Assembly (NCBI GenBank): GCA_014871385.1
Contig: CM026421.1
Location: forward strand, 24,173,383-24,237,382
Length of the DNA stretch: 64,000 nt
Direction: 5' to 3'
DNA from: Ceratodon purpureus
Taxonomy: Eukaryota; Streptophyta; Bryopsida; Pseudoditrichales; Ditrichaceae
This document shows, piece by piece, positions 12,013 through 23,468 of this stretch (the first letter of the stretch is position 1; each line of letters opens with the position of its first letter). The notes beneath the pieces were generated by a model. That model was not told the DNA's origin, ran no database searches, and saw only the letters and a program-made list of their open reading frames with translations. A program made the position numbers and the translations under genes.

Positions 12013-12960
12013 GGATGTCACCCTTGAGCGAGTATATTCTTCCACCTACATTACTATTTCAAGAAAGATTCCATTTGTTGGTCAATCTAATTAGGACACG
12101 TGTTTTTTTTTTTTTTAATATAATCTTAAATATATAATGTCACCCTTGAGCAAGTTTATTCTTCCACCTACATTACTATTTCAAGAAAGATTCTATTTGT
12201 TGGTCAATCTAATTAGGACACGTGTTTTTTTTATTTTAATTTTATCTTAAATATATGATGTCACCCTTGAGCGAGTATATTCTTCCACCTAGATTACTAT
12301 TTCAAGAAAGATTCCATTTGTTGGTCAATCTAATTATGACACATGTTTTTTTTATTTTAATTTTATCTTAAATATATGATGTCACCCTTGAGCCAGTATA
12401 TTCTTCCACCTACATTACTATTTCAAGAAAGATTCTATTTGTTGGTCAATCTAACTATGACACATGTTTTTTTTTTTTTTTTTAAATTTTATCTTAAATA
12501 TATGATGTCACCCTTGAGCAAGTTTATTCTTCCACCTACATTACTATTTCAAGAAAGATTCCATTTGTTGGTCAATCAAATTAGGACACGTGTTATTTTT
12601 TTTTATAAATTTTATCTTAAATATATGATGTCACCCTTGAGCGAGTATATTCTTCCACCTACATTACTATTTCAAGAAAGATTCCATTTGTTGGTCAACC
12701 TAATGAGGACACGTGTTTTTTTTTCTTTTTCTTTTTTTTTTAAATTTTTATCTTAAATATATGATGTCACCCTTGAGCGAGTATATTCTTCCACCTACAT
12801 TACTAGTTCAAGTAAGATTCCATTTCTTGATCAATCTAATTAGGACACGTGTTATATTATTTTATTTTTTTATTGTACCTTAAAAATATGATGTCTCCGT
12901 TGAGCCATTATATTCTTTATATACTATCCACCTGTATTAGTATGGGTGGTTTTTTTTTTC
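12013..12960. repeat. Eight-copy tandem array of about 122-bp units with G-boxes
   Basis: Units begin near 12014, 12136, 12257, 12378, 12504, 12627, 12763 and 12890, so spacing is 121-136 bp, varying mainly through a T/A-rich tract. Each starts with GATGTCACCCTTGAGC-like sequence, runs through TTCTTCCACCTACATTACTA, and ends at GGACACGTG before the T tract. CACGTG is present in five copies, is CACATG in two, and is lost in the most diverged last copy. The array lies between gene A and gene B, upstream of gene B's likely promoter. A role as an enhancer or transposase-binding array is inference. Confidence 0.9.
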
Positions 12961-13099
12961 TTTATTTGTTTGGTAATTTAATAATGACATGTTTTAAAAG
13001 TATTACTTTATGTGTTATACTTTTATAAACCCCTGAAGTTGTGACATTACTTCAGATACAATACTTGAGAATATGAAAGAAGCATTCCCTTAACAATCT

Positions 13100-13300
13100 T
13101 TGATGAAATTGATGGTGTGAAATGGATAAAGTCGGAGTGAGTTATTTGGTTTCGGTTTCCCGCCTAGATACTCTACAATCAAGGCTTGCCAGCTGTTTTC
13201 CCGCTACAGCTGCACGAATCCAACCATGCCACGTATTTTCCCGGCAAATTTTCTCGAGAAGTCCCCTGCCTACATGGCGTTTAGGGTTTCAGTTCAGCCG
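13100..13300 (+). promoter_or_regulatory. Probable promoter region of gene B with E2F-like sites
   Basis: Within about 100 bp there are TTTCCCGCC (near 13157), TTTTCCCGC (near 13196) and a weaker TTTTCCCGG (near 13238). The first matches the E2F-like site in the outer gene leader. The region stands between the G-box array and the first plausible exons of gene B. Exact transcription start is not visible. Confidence 0.35.
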
Positions 13301-13973
13301 TTGGTCTTCCTTCTCGCCCATCACTCTTTCGTTTTGGATAGATCTGTTTTTGCGAGGTTTTCCACCGTAGAGGGGTTTCACAGTCTTGTTCGTTTCGTTG
13401 TGCATGTTTGTTAGGGGCCTGTGGATATGGTTCAGGATTATGGAAACCGCTAGATGAGTGAAGTACATTGGGGCGGATTTCTGAGCAAGGTTTAGTCTGC
13501 ACCTAGAAGCAAATTCTCCTCGTGTTTCCTCTGCGGCAGATTCTGTGGAGAATGGGTCTTCCAGAACCCTACGAGTCTGTGGAGATGTATCGCTATAGGA
13601 ATAACCCAGTTTATTTCTTCGTAGGAGTGTTTGAATTGTGGGATCCTCATTAGAATCTGAGTCAGCACAAGATCCTCCAAGGAACTACTTGTTTTGGGTT
13701 TTAAAAACGTATTCAAATGGATGTGACACCTTTGGTGTCGGCAGCCATTAGTGGGAGTTGACATTGTAGATGTCGGCGGCCATTAATCTCTCCTCGTCAT
13801 TCTTTGTACAAGGGTTATTAAGTCATCCTGAATTCTATAGTACTCGTCTCCCTCCCGAGCAAGCTCTTGGATTCTAAGGGCTCTTGTTATTCTTTAGAGT
13901 TTCCAGAGTTGCTACTTAGAATGAGCTTCTATCCTAGACTTGTTGCGCTGTTTGAGAAGCTTGTTTAGTATAG

Positions 13974-16900
13974 GTGGGAGACAGTTTGTGCATTCAAGGA
14001 GTGGGTGGGGGTGTTGGAGTTCCTGTGGGCCTTGGCTGTACCGTGGACGTGGGTTCCAGTGTCGTTGGTTTAGTAGGAAGGAGTTGTTTTGCCTTAGAAG
14101 GTTCATTGCAAGAAAACGAGTTCTTGGAGCACAACTGGGACGGGGGGTACGAGGAGCTCAGGTACCTGCTGCCACCTTCAGGGGATCAGGTTCTTAATCA
14201 CGTCCACCTTTTTCTGAATTCCAATTCAATATTGCCGTGACAGCTCTCTTCAAGGTTGCAATCAGTTTGAAGTCTTGGTTGAATTCTGCTTTCAGTTATG
14301 TTTACATACATTAAATCCGTGAAAACCCGTGTTCTTGCAAGCCGCTAGTAGTATCCTGCTTTCCAGTGCTGTGTGTTACTTGATTAGTCGTGTTTCTGAT
14401 TTTGTCTTTTGGAACAATGAATGTCTAATCCTTAGGGGGGTACGAGGAGCTCAGGTACCTGCTGCCACCTTCAGGGGATCAGGTTCTTAATCACGTCCAC
14501 CTTTTTCTGAATTCCAATTCAATATTGCCGTGACAGCTCTCTTCAAGGTTGCAATCAGTTTGAAGTCTTGGTTGAATTCTGCTTTCAGTTATGTTTACAT
14601 ACATTAAATCCGTGAAAACCCGTGTTCTTGCAAGCCGCTAGTAGTATCCTGCTTTCCAGTGCTGTGTGTTACTTGATTAGTCGTGTTTCTGATTTTGTCT
14701 TTTGGAACAATGAATGTCTAATCCTTAGGGGGGTACGAGGAGCTCAGGTACCTGCTGCCACCTTCAACGAATCAGGTAGTAAATCACGTCCATCTTCACC
14801 TGACTTCCAAATGTACATTACTCGTGACTGCCCCCTTGGTTGTAATCTGTTTGGTGACATTGGTCGAATGCTGTCTTTCCCTACATTGAATCAGACTTTG
14901 TTTTACTTGATCACTCGTGTCTATGTTTATGTCTTTTAAAACAAACAGTGTCTATGCCTTATGACTGTCCCTTCAAAATTATGAATGTAGGAACTATCAT
15001 TCCTTTTCTACAGTGGGAGTTGGCTTTCAATTCTGATTCGAATTTACTGAAGACTGGTCCTTTGATGTGTTTGGTGATAGTTACAGTCCTCATTTACAGG
15101 AAGCTCGCTCTGAATGCAAGGACTTGCTCCGACAATACTTACTTGGAGGTACAATGCAGGTTATCCAGCACCACCTTAGAGAAGGAAGTTTATATCTACG
15201 GCATTTGATCTCCTATGGGTGAGGTAAGTCCTTTTCCTCACAATTTCCTTGTTCATCAATGGTATCCTTTCCAGTTTTAATGAGACTATTGGTTAGGTTC
15301 ACCATCCTTTCACATGTCTTCCTTGTCCATGTGTAGTCTACGTCAAAGGACTATGAAGTTGAATTCAGGAGATTATGCTCCTTTTTCAAGTAATTCATTA
15401 TGACTTAATTCCTTTTCTATTGCTTAGGGTTCAGGGTGAGAAACTGAATTTCAGGAATGACAAAGACCAACTCCTACTGTCAAAGACTTCAAGGATCATA
15501 GACGGTGAGTCTTGCACGGGCCTGTCCTCCTCCTGTTTTAATTTTACTTACATGTTCCTTAATTCTTGATGTGCTTTCTTGTTTTCCTTGTATTCTCTCG
15601 GCTCTTGTCACCTCCTTTCAATACTATACTTGCTTTTGGATCCTTGTTCCTGACCATATATACTGTTTTCCTTTTCCTAGCTATGTAGTTATACTATCGT
15701 AGGAGATACTTTTATCGGGTCCTGGTTCCTAGACATAGGTATCATACTTTTATACTGTATCTAGATACTGTTTTCGAGTCCTGGTTCCTGAATTTAGTTG
15801 CTTTCGTACTTGTTTCCACTCCTTGTTCCTTGTCCTACATACTTTCATGCGGGTTTTCCGGTCCTTGTCCTATAATTCTTATTTGATTACTTGTTTTGTT
15901 TCCAGTCCTTGTTCCTTGTCCTACATACTTTCATGCGGGTTTTCCGGTCCTTGTCCTTTAATTCTTATTTAATTACTTGTTTTGTCTATTATTGTTCTTG
16001 AAAACAGGTATGACAATGGACTTGAAGGTTTTCTACTACGGGGAGAAGGGCTGGTTCAAGTATGTGACAAGGCTGAATGGTGATGGGCTCATCCCTGGAT
16101 CTACCCTCACTGAGGAGCATGTTAGCAAGGAGCAATGCAAAGAAATGTTTGTGTATGGAGGACGGCAATCAAACAATGGTTACAGAACCAACCTCTGGAC
16201 TTCGTTTTTCAATGAGAGAGTTTCATGGCTATGGATTCGAGTTCATCAACAAGAGAAGCCAGCCAACAATGACTTCGGACTCAGCTTCGCCCAAGGTCTG
16301 CTTCACGAATACAAGACCAATGAGGAAGTAGATTGGGCAGGTTTTGCTGCTCGCACTGTGAACCGTTTCAATCGAACGAAGGGAGTGAATCAGGTTCATC
16401 CGCTCTGGGCTTGGGCACATCCCTCAGTTGTGATTGACGTTGGCAGTGGTCTCCCTGTTCAGACAGACTACAAATTCCCCGTGGCTCCAGGCTCTAGACC
16501 TGTTCGGTGTACAATGGCCACCACATTACCCATGGTAAGACCCTAAGATACGGTTTTTTTAAATCTAATTATTTTCAAGCATTTGTTAGTTTATTTCCTC
16601 CTTGTGTGCTCACATTTGTCTAAGGATTCCAATTTGTTTTTCTGCAGCGGTTACCGATATTGGAGACTGAACAGGGCACACGCAAAGGCAAGCGTGAGAG
16701 ATCTCCATCTGCTGAAGATTCTGACTGGGACAGAGAGAATGAGAGAAGAAGGAAAAGATATAGAACCAGATCACAAGTGAAGTACGAGAGCCCTCTACAG
16801 AAATTGGAACACGTGGCAGGATCTTCAACTGGGGCCGATGGGTCTTCTTCGATGTCTATGGGTGCAGAACTTCTCCAAACTCTTTCTACGTCAGAGCCCA

Positions 16901-17637
16901 AGACACAGCCCAAGCCCATATCCGATTCAGCACTGGATTCGCTGGCCAACACGGACTCAATCCCGGGATCAGCTCGAAGAAGTCTGGTGATGGCGTCGGA
17001 TCAGGCTCCAAGCTGCAAGCCAAAGGAAGAAGATGCTAAAGACCTCGCCGGGTATCCAGAACTTCAACTCATTTTCTGAATCTATTCATGCACACATTCA
17101 CCACTATATGTTGACTTTGTTTTCTAAAGTATATTTTTTGTTTGATGTATTGAATTTCCGCACATTAGGATCCTTTCCTCTAATGTAAGTGTTTTATTTT
17201 TATCCAGACCCTCTGATCCTTCAAGAATCCCAAGCAGTGGACCGAATACAGAGAAGGTTTTGGCGGCACTTCGCCACTTTGGAGCGGTAATACCAAAAGT
17301 GGTTGAGAGTGTAATTTCAAACCTCGATTTGCAAAAGAAGGAGTTGCAGCAGGCGTATGTCGTTGCACAAGAGTTTACTTCATCTGCAAACAGTGCTAGG
17401 GCTGAACTCTCTACACAGCTTGAGAAGGCAAGACTAGCAACACGTGGAAATCCCAGTGACGAAGTTCAAGGTGAAGTCCGATATCTTGAGTGTGGATTGA
17501 AGTATGCGGAAGGGAGAGTGGAGACTGCAGTTGCTAAAGAAAGAGAGGCCCTGCTAGCATTTCAAGCCCACTGCACGAAATTGGAAGACATGCGGAAGGA
17601 CCAGTGGGTACTAGAGGAGTATTTCATTTTCAAGTAA
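13974..17637 (+). CDS. Gene B: multi-exon accessory protein with coiled coil, paralogous to gene C
   Basis: The 3' exons are clear and phase-consistent: 15100-15218, 15428-15504, 16008-16534, 16648-17051 and 17208-17637 (stop TAA). They give about 518 residues. The exon at 16008 encodes a compact domain (start MTMDLKVFYYGEKGWFKY; later LTEEHVSKEQ and VDWAGFAARTVNRF). Next come a charged Ser/Arg linker (KGKRERSPSAEDSDWDRE) and a C-terminal coiled coil of about 120 residues. The 5' part is uncertain: an open stretch ending at 14189 encodes EEFL-type sequence finishing NWDGGYEELRYLLPP, and it is partly duplicated twice downstream. No ATG is obvious for it, so the true first exon may lie between 13270 and 13974. 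I do not recognise the domain. Its order and residues resemble gene C on the opposite strand, suggesting a duplicated accessory factor of the element. Confidence 0.6.
14148..14776 (+). repeat. 293-bp tandem duplication containing an exon and intron of gene B
   Basis: The unit 14148-14440 is repeated at 14441-14733 with no difference that I can find, and a third copy begins at 14734 but diverges after about 35 bp. The unit starts at TACGAGGAGCTCAGGTACC and ends in a G6 run, which is also the junction with the unique left side. Each copy contains a short exon-like segment ending …GATCAG|GT or …AATCAG|GT, and the later copies have an upstream CTTAG acceptor. Because 293 is not a multiple of three and the exon copies are 47 nt, only some copies can be used in one mRNA. 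Confidence 0.9.
15821..15992 (+). repeat. 86-bp direct tandem duplication in an intron of gene B
   Basis: Two near-identical copies start at 15821 and 15907 with CCTTGTTCCTTGTCC and include ATGCGGGTTTTCCGG. They differ at only a few positions. The motif GTTCC (complement GGAAC), common through the element, recurs in both. Confidence 0.85.
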
Positions 17638-19022
17638 ACCAAAGCCATTCCTACAAATTCAGGTCTATTCCTTCCATGGGCATCATGTTTATGTATTGAT
17701 GCCTTAATTGTCAATTATTTCTTTCTTTATGATGATATGTGTTTAACATTCTGAAAATTGCTTTGCAGTTCAGTGCTCGTGTGAAGGCCGAAGACTAAGG
17801 CAATCCCTAGAAATCGGGACATGGTGCACAGTTGGTGCATGCGTCGTATTGTTGTGTTACAGTTCTCTTCTAGTTTCGGTGTATAGTGTATAACGGATGC
17901 TATCTTTTTCATTTCTGGTTCCTTGTTATCTATGATTAGTACAGTGTGAGGACTGTGCATATTAGCTCACATGTAATGACCCTGAACCTAGGAATTCAGT
18001 TACAGTATTCAGTGAATATTATGAATTCACATACACTATCAATATTGTCATTTGTTTGTAAAAGTTTATGCTTACCAAAAATTCGTAAGAAGACCCTCGT
18101 TGATTGTGTCTTATCAAGTCCAGATGTAGGTTTGGTTGTAGGATCCTCAGTGGTTTTTTCATTGTCGAGCTTATTTAATTTCTCCTGCAAGAGTCTGCGA
18201 TTTTGAATTTGTTCCAGTTCGTACTTTTAGACTGACGATGAACCGAGACTTCTACTTAGGGTGCTATAAGCATAACTTCTGACATACTCTTGTAAATCAC
18301 AACCTAGTATGTAAATGAATGGTATTCTTATCTGGTTGCACAATAGTCATTGTATTGATGGAGTGTGCGAGCATTATATTTTGAGTAGAAGCGCGGTTGT
18401 CTTTCAGCAGCTCTGTGAACAGTATCCTATACACAAATAAGTTTCCAATTGACTTAGGAAGATCAAAATTATTCGACACCAAAGTTTCCAACTCCCTAGT
18501 CTAGTGTAGTAGCAAAGTCGTTCCTGTACAGAATCTCCATTATCATTGCAATCCTTTATTCCATTTGTGTGATGCTTACGAGATTGGTTAGGAATCGAAA
18601 CTTCTCAACTAAAAAAAATAGTATTTTAAATATTTGGCGATTCAGTATTCGGCCACAGTCCTATGGAGATATGACCAGCTTGGAAGCTATGATATGTAAA
18701 TGTGACAACCTTGCGGTCATACCACATTCCTTTGGGGAACTAATCAATATAACGGACTTGACCCTGATGGCCATTCTTATAAAAACAAATGATACAATTC
18801 TAGACTCCCGTTTGAATGCACGGAATGAGGAAAACTTAGATCATATTAATTACATATATCCTACACCAACAGCATCCAACACCACCAAGTTCAATATAAT
18901 TATGCTTCAACAAAAACAAATAATCATCAAGAAGGGACCACAGAAATAATATAATGAACTTGATTGCTGAATGCGTAGTTTACAGAACAAACTAAATCAT
19001 ATTCAATTCTTATTTCCAAATC
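17638..19022. other. Convergent spacer between gene B and gene C
   Basis: After gene B the sequence contains a possible last small exon (acceptor near 17768), then AT-rich non-coding sequence. Apart from the LRR-like fragments listed separately, I see no gene. The two genes converge here, so both 3' ends should lie in this spacer. Confidence 0.4.
18420..18765. pseudogene. Two short NLR-type leucine-rich-repeat fragments
   Basis: On the plus strand about 18645-18765 encodes GDMTSLEAMICKCDNLAVIP followed by HSFGELINITDLTL. This is the spacing of plant NBS-LRR leucine-rich repeats (SLE-x-L-x-x-C-x-NL…IP-x-S-x-G-x-L-x-x-L). On the minus strand about 18420-18500 encodes LETLVSNNFDLPKSIGNL, again LRR-like. 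The two pieces lie in opposite orientation and have no continuous gene around them. They look like host resistance-gene debris captured by the transposon. Each is short, so the match could be chance. Confidence 0.35.
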
Positions 19023-20046
19023 CTACACTCTATCCTTCCCTCCTCTCGTTCTTCCGGAATGTTTTCCACCTGAGGATGATGGGGGAGAGATGTCTGCAAG
19101 CAATTTCATTACCTCCTTGTGTTGACCACCTTGCCCTTTCAACCTTGTGGATCTTTGAGCTGTGGTACTTGATACAGGGTTCTTCCTTTTCCCACGAGAA
19201 GGTTGGACTTCTTTTGACCCTTCTTGCTCAACCTCGTCTCCTTCTAATGGGGTCCCTATTGGATCAAGATCGAATTCACCTGTTCCACCTCTACCGTGTT
19301 CCTTACAGGACACTACAGCTCCCTGGTCAGTTTCAGTTGGCCCTAAATGCGGCCCAAGTTCATCGTTATGAACTTCCTCAGCAGACCCCTCCTCATCTGG
19401 ACTGGTGTCAGTGGCCTGTTTATCATTTGATTCTTTTTCTGGGATGTTGTTAGGAACGGGTTCCTGCTCAGTATCCTCTTGAGTAGAACTACTCGCCAAT
19501 AACCGCTTCGGTTTATTCAAAACTGTGGTAGGCACCGGCTGGATAAATTCAGCCTCATCTTCTGATGTGTCATCCGAATCTGATGATAGATCTGGTTCTT
19601 GTCCACCAAAAATTTCCATACCATTTCCACTCTTCCTTGGACAAGGATTTGATCGACCAGTCTTCTCGTCAACTTCAGGGTCAATAGCACAGTTGAATGC
19701 ACTTCCAAGTGCTAACGGAGCTAATTGCGGTACAAGCTTTGAATCCCTGGCTCCATCAACAATGTCTTGACAGGTCGGACAAAGGAATATGTCACCTGCA
19801 CATCCCTTACAAACGCCAGAATGCCCACAAGGCTGCCAAAAGAATTGCAGAAGTATCAGTAAATTATATTGGAGTGAAGATAATTTAATTAGTAAAAATG
19901 TTTGCAGAATTTATATAACATCTCAAGTAAAGCTGGAAGGTAAGTTACAGCACCTGCAAAGTAACACGGAGATTGCCTGGTCGCTTGCATACTAAACACT
20001 CCTCCATATCATCCGAGCCTTGTGAATCATCATTAACATGGGCCAT
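19023..20046 (-). CDS. C-terminal RING-HC module of gene C (or separate RING gene)
   Basis: The exons are 20046-19954 and 19832-19023 (minus strand, GT-AG). From ATG 20046 they give 300 residues. The N-terminal 50 residues form a clean C3HC4-type RING: CLVC…LQPCGHSGVCKGCAGD…CPTC. The rest is acidic, Ser/Thr/Glu-rich and ends in a basic tail (SGRTRGGKDRV). RING proteins of this spacing are usually ubiquitin ligases. Upstream, the same frame is open back through 14 codons to the TAG at 20089 that ends the 600-residue gene C frame. The simplest reading is that both are one protein of about 915 residues split by that TAG; a separate gene starting at 20046 is the alternative. Confidence 0.6.
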
Positions 20047-20088
20047 GGCTTCTTGTGATGATTGGCTGCAGTTGCTACGGTAAATGTC

Positions 20089-22996
20089 CTACTCACTCTT
20101 CTGTTCACAATCGAATTGTAACCCGTCAATAGACCGTGATTTCTCAGTGCCCCTTCTGATTATGTCTGCTTTCCCAGAGCTCACGGGTGTGCCTGTATGT
20201 ATTCGATATGTCTGACTAGGTCTGCTTGCTTCAGAAGTATCACCCAAAGATATTCCATCACCTGAAATCACCAAATGAAATGCACAACAAGATCAGTGGA
20301 CATAGAACATCGGGAAACAATTATGTATACAGGAAACTGAATTCTTGAACAAGGAATACATTCCTTAAAAAATGAACCGATATCCTTGATTAGGACACAC
20401 AGCAGGAACTTTTAGGACTAATAGTAGAGTGTTGAGTCACGGACTTACAGGACTAGGAGTAGAGTGGTAAGGGTGATACTTAAGGAACATAATCTAAAAG
20501 GAGTAGTAAGAGGACCAAGGACCTTATACACTTATTCCTAAATAAATATCCTAGCGTATCTGTTGTACCAGGAATGAATAAATCTACAAAAGGAAAGGTA
20601 AAAGTATACAGGAAAAAATCCTCGGCTATTCGGTCTAACAGTAATATAGACTCTAAAGACAGTCCTGAAAGAAAGTCATAGAGCATATAGGAGCAGGAAG
20701 ACAGTATTCGGTAAGGAAAGCCAAAATGCTATGCAGGAAGTTAGTTCCTAAATCCAGACTCTGATTCCTAGGACGCAAGGAAGTAATAAAATAAAAACAA
20801 AGGAAAGTATGTCCAGACAGCTGTGTCCAGAGTCTCCTTTTTAACAAAGGAAGAGGAAATTCATCAGGAAAGACGTAATAAAATAAAGACAAACAAGAGG
20901 ACTGTGTTCAAATGGCTATGTCCAGAGTCTCCTATTTAACAAAGGAAAAGGAAACAAATCAGGACGTGGGATAACAGCTCAGAACTAGGAAAAACCGTAA
21001 ACAAGCAGAGTAGGAAATAGAAGTAGAACTCGGTAATTGCCATAGGAAACATGAACATCGTAGGCTAATCTAGTGCTGTCTCCAAGGAGTCTCAGTAATC
21101 TATGGAAAAAATTATGAGCACCTTCCTATTCAACTGAAAGGAGACATAAAATTCAACCCTAAACTTAATCAATAATTCAATGTTAAAACAACCCACAAAA
21201 ATGAAAAATCTGCCAGGTCCGTGTTTTCCTCGTAGAATAGAATAGAAATCTTACCAGACATTCCACCAGAGATCGGACTGCCTTGGGTGACATCAGGAGT
21301 TGGCACAGAGGAGGGGGGTTGAGGAAAACCCCACGATAATCTCCATTCGGGGTCAAATTCCTTGTCACAGAACTCTTCAATACACAAATTTGACTTTGAA
21401 GAGTGACTGATTAGACAGAAGGGGTGATAGCAATGGCCGCATGAAGTCACAGCAATATCGTTGCAATGAAAGTCTTCACCACAAACTGGGCAGTTTTCTA
21501 CATACAGAATATTACTCTCTCTATGGAATTCCTTCGGCCTCTGTATTGGGGAGGGACTAAATCTATGTACAGTACCATACTTCAACAACCCCAGGTAATT
21601 GACAACTAAATGTTGGAACTGCTCCATGCAAGCTTGACTACAAAATACAGAATTGTACCTCTTTGTGCATGTTTCCATGCTTTCAGCTAAACGAGCACAC
21701 TGAGTCTCTATTTCTTCTAATTTTAGAAGGGCGTGCTTACTGTTTCGTTCCTCTAAACGCAACTGATCCTCTAATCCAGAAATCCTAACTGCAACGGAGT
21801 CATCTGAAGAGGAAGTCGGGTTACAGTGGGAAAGATTAGGAGAAGAGTGGGCAGGACTAGAGTAGATAGGATTACTAGGAACTCCTTCGTCTGGACAAGT
21901 CGTCCACATATCAACGTACTGACTGGCACTTTCTAACGCAGCCTTGACCTTTAGAACTTCAGATTGAGCAAACTCGGCAATGGATTTTCTATCACTGCAC
22001 ATTATCTTGGCTCTTCGAAGATCCAACTCTCTCTCCTCCTTCTCTAAGCTCAAAACCCTCAACCGCTCCTTTGTTGCTATGAATCCTACCTGGGCACTAG
22101 CCAGTAGACACTGGACTCTCTCAATGGTCTTGACATTACTTTCCTTAACGCTACTCAGACCAAGTTCATGCTTCACGACACCCTTACCACGCTTACTGGA
22201 GGAAAGGGAATCCATCCTAGGCCGCAAATTAGGTGTTGGTGGCAGCCGTGGACGGTTGCTATCAATTGGTAGAGACGGCAGAGAGACACCTGGCGGTTCA
22301 CTAAAGCCTGAACCTCGCTCCAGAGTGATCGTAGGAGAACTAGGAGGCTCAGATAAATCACCCTCCAAGGATACAGAGCGTAGGGCTTCTTTACTGCTCA
22401 CGCCAGATTCGGGGAGTTGAAGTTTCCTAGTGTGAGGTGAACGAAGCTGCTCTGCCCTTGCTCTCCTGCTGTCCTCGAGGGCTCGCCGTTTGCTGTAAGC
22501 AGCTACTGCATAAGCGGCCCAGTTAACTTGTATTTCCTTGATCTCCGCCACAACTCCACGAGCAAATTCCAGGGAAATTGTGTCATTTAACACAGACTCT
22601 CTTCTGAAAACACGGCGGTAGAGATCTTTTATTTGGCGCTGAACCTCAGGTGAAACGTTCCTGGTAATCTTCCAACCATTCTTATCGAACCTTGGCCCCA
22701 AAACATCCTCAATTTCTTGAAGGGAAACATCACTCTCAGTGAGGGATTTCACTGGACGGCCTTTACCTCGCAATCCCTGCCTATTCACGAAAAAATGAAG
22801 GTTGTACACCACCTGCAAAGACAAAGTTCGGACGAGAAATTAGATAAGCAACATTGTTGTTCCCGCCGTCAACCCTAAATCCTAAACCATAGCTATCTCC
22901 AAGCAAAACACTTCCAAAAAATACTTGCAGCCAAAGCATCGAAGACAGAGAAGCCACGGTGTGAGATATGAAGTTCTGGTGTCCTACCGCAGCCAT
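20089..22996 (-). CDS. Gene C: coiled-coil, zinc-binding accessory protein of the transposon
   Basis: The minus-strand exons are 22996-22925, 22812-21255 and 20261-20089. Phase is consistent and the product is 600 residues (start MAAVGHQNFISHTV). Residues about 40-150 form a compact domain (LTESDVSLQEI…VNWAAYAVAAYSKR). A Ser/Pro-rich linker, a coiled coil of about 100 residues and a second helix follow. Then comes a Cys/His cluster, CPVCGEDFHCND…CGHCYHPFCL…CDKEFDPEW, a degenerate RING-like zinc site. The N domain, linker and coiled coil parallel gene B, so I infer a duplicated gene. The frame ends at TAG (20091-20089) but stays open beyond it into a RING module. Function is unknown. Given its place in the element, an accessory role in transposition or host-protein turnover is possible. 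Confidence 0.65.
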
Positions 22997-23468
22997 TGAA
23001 ATACAAGACAGCCGACAATCAAAACAAAGGGAAATCGAAAGAGCGTGCAATCAACAGAATCGAAGTGAGGAGAATATACGACAATTTGATTACCTAAGAC
23101 ATACATATTTCGATTCCTAAAAGACGTTGCGAAAATTCTGAGAGCCAGTACGCCGTAGGCGGAGAGACGATGGAGAACAACTTCTAATTCGGAGAGACGA
23201 TGGGCAACTTTTGGAGAGACGGTTGCAACATCAGAACTTTTGGAGAGACGATAGCCTAAAGCTCTCTAAGAGAGTAGGGGAAAAATCCGAATACAAAGGG
23301 ACAGGGGGCATGCGAAGGAACGGGGTATGCGAAGGAACAGAGATCAAGCGAACCACTTTCCTGTTAAACCGACCAATAAGATAATTACGAATTTCAAGGA
23401 ACAAATAATTCCAAATATTACATCAGGGATACTTTGATTCCTTGGTCCTTGGTTCCTAGTGGTACCAC
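22997..23468. other. Right arm of the transposon, upstream of gene C
   Basis: This holds gene C's leader and promoter on the minus strand and the right subterminal zone. A short tandem of GGAGAGACGATGG-like units lies at about 23160-23265, and a GCATGCGAAGGAACGG-like pair at about 23305-23340. GGAAC/GTTCC motifs cluster near the end, and a perfect palindrome GTGGTACCAC (23459-23468) abuts the right TIR. Confidence 0.5.

Noticed and set aside
12376-12756. 126-codon plus-strand frame
   Set aside because: It lies wholly inside the G-box tandem array and just repeats the unit.
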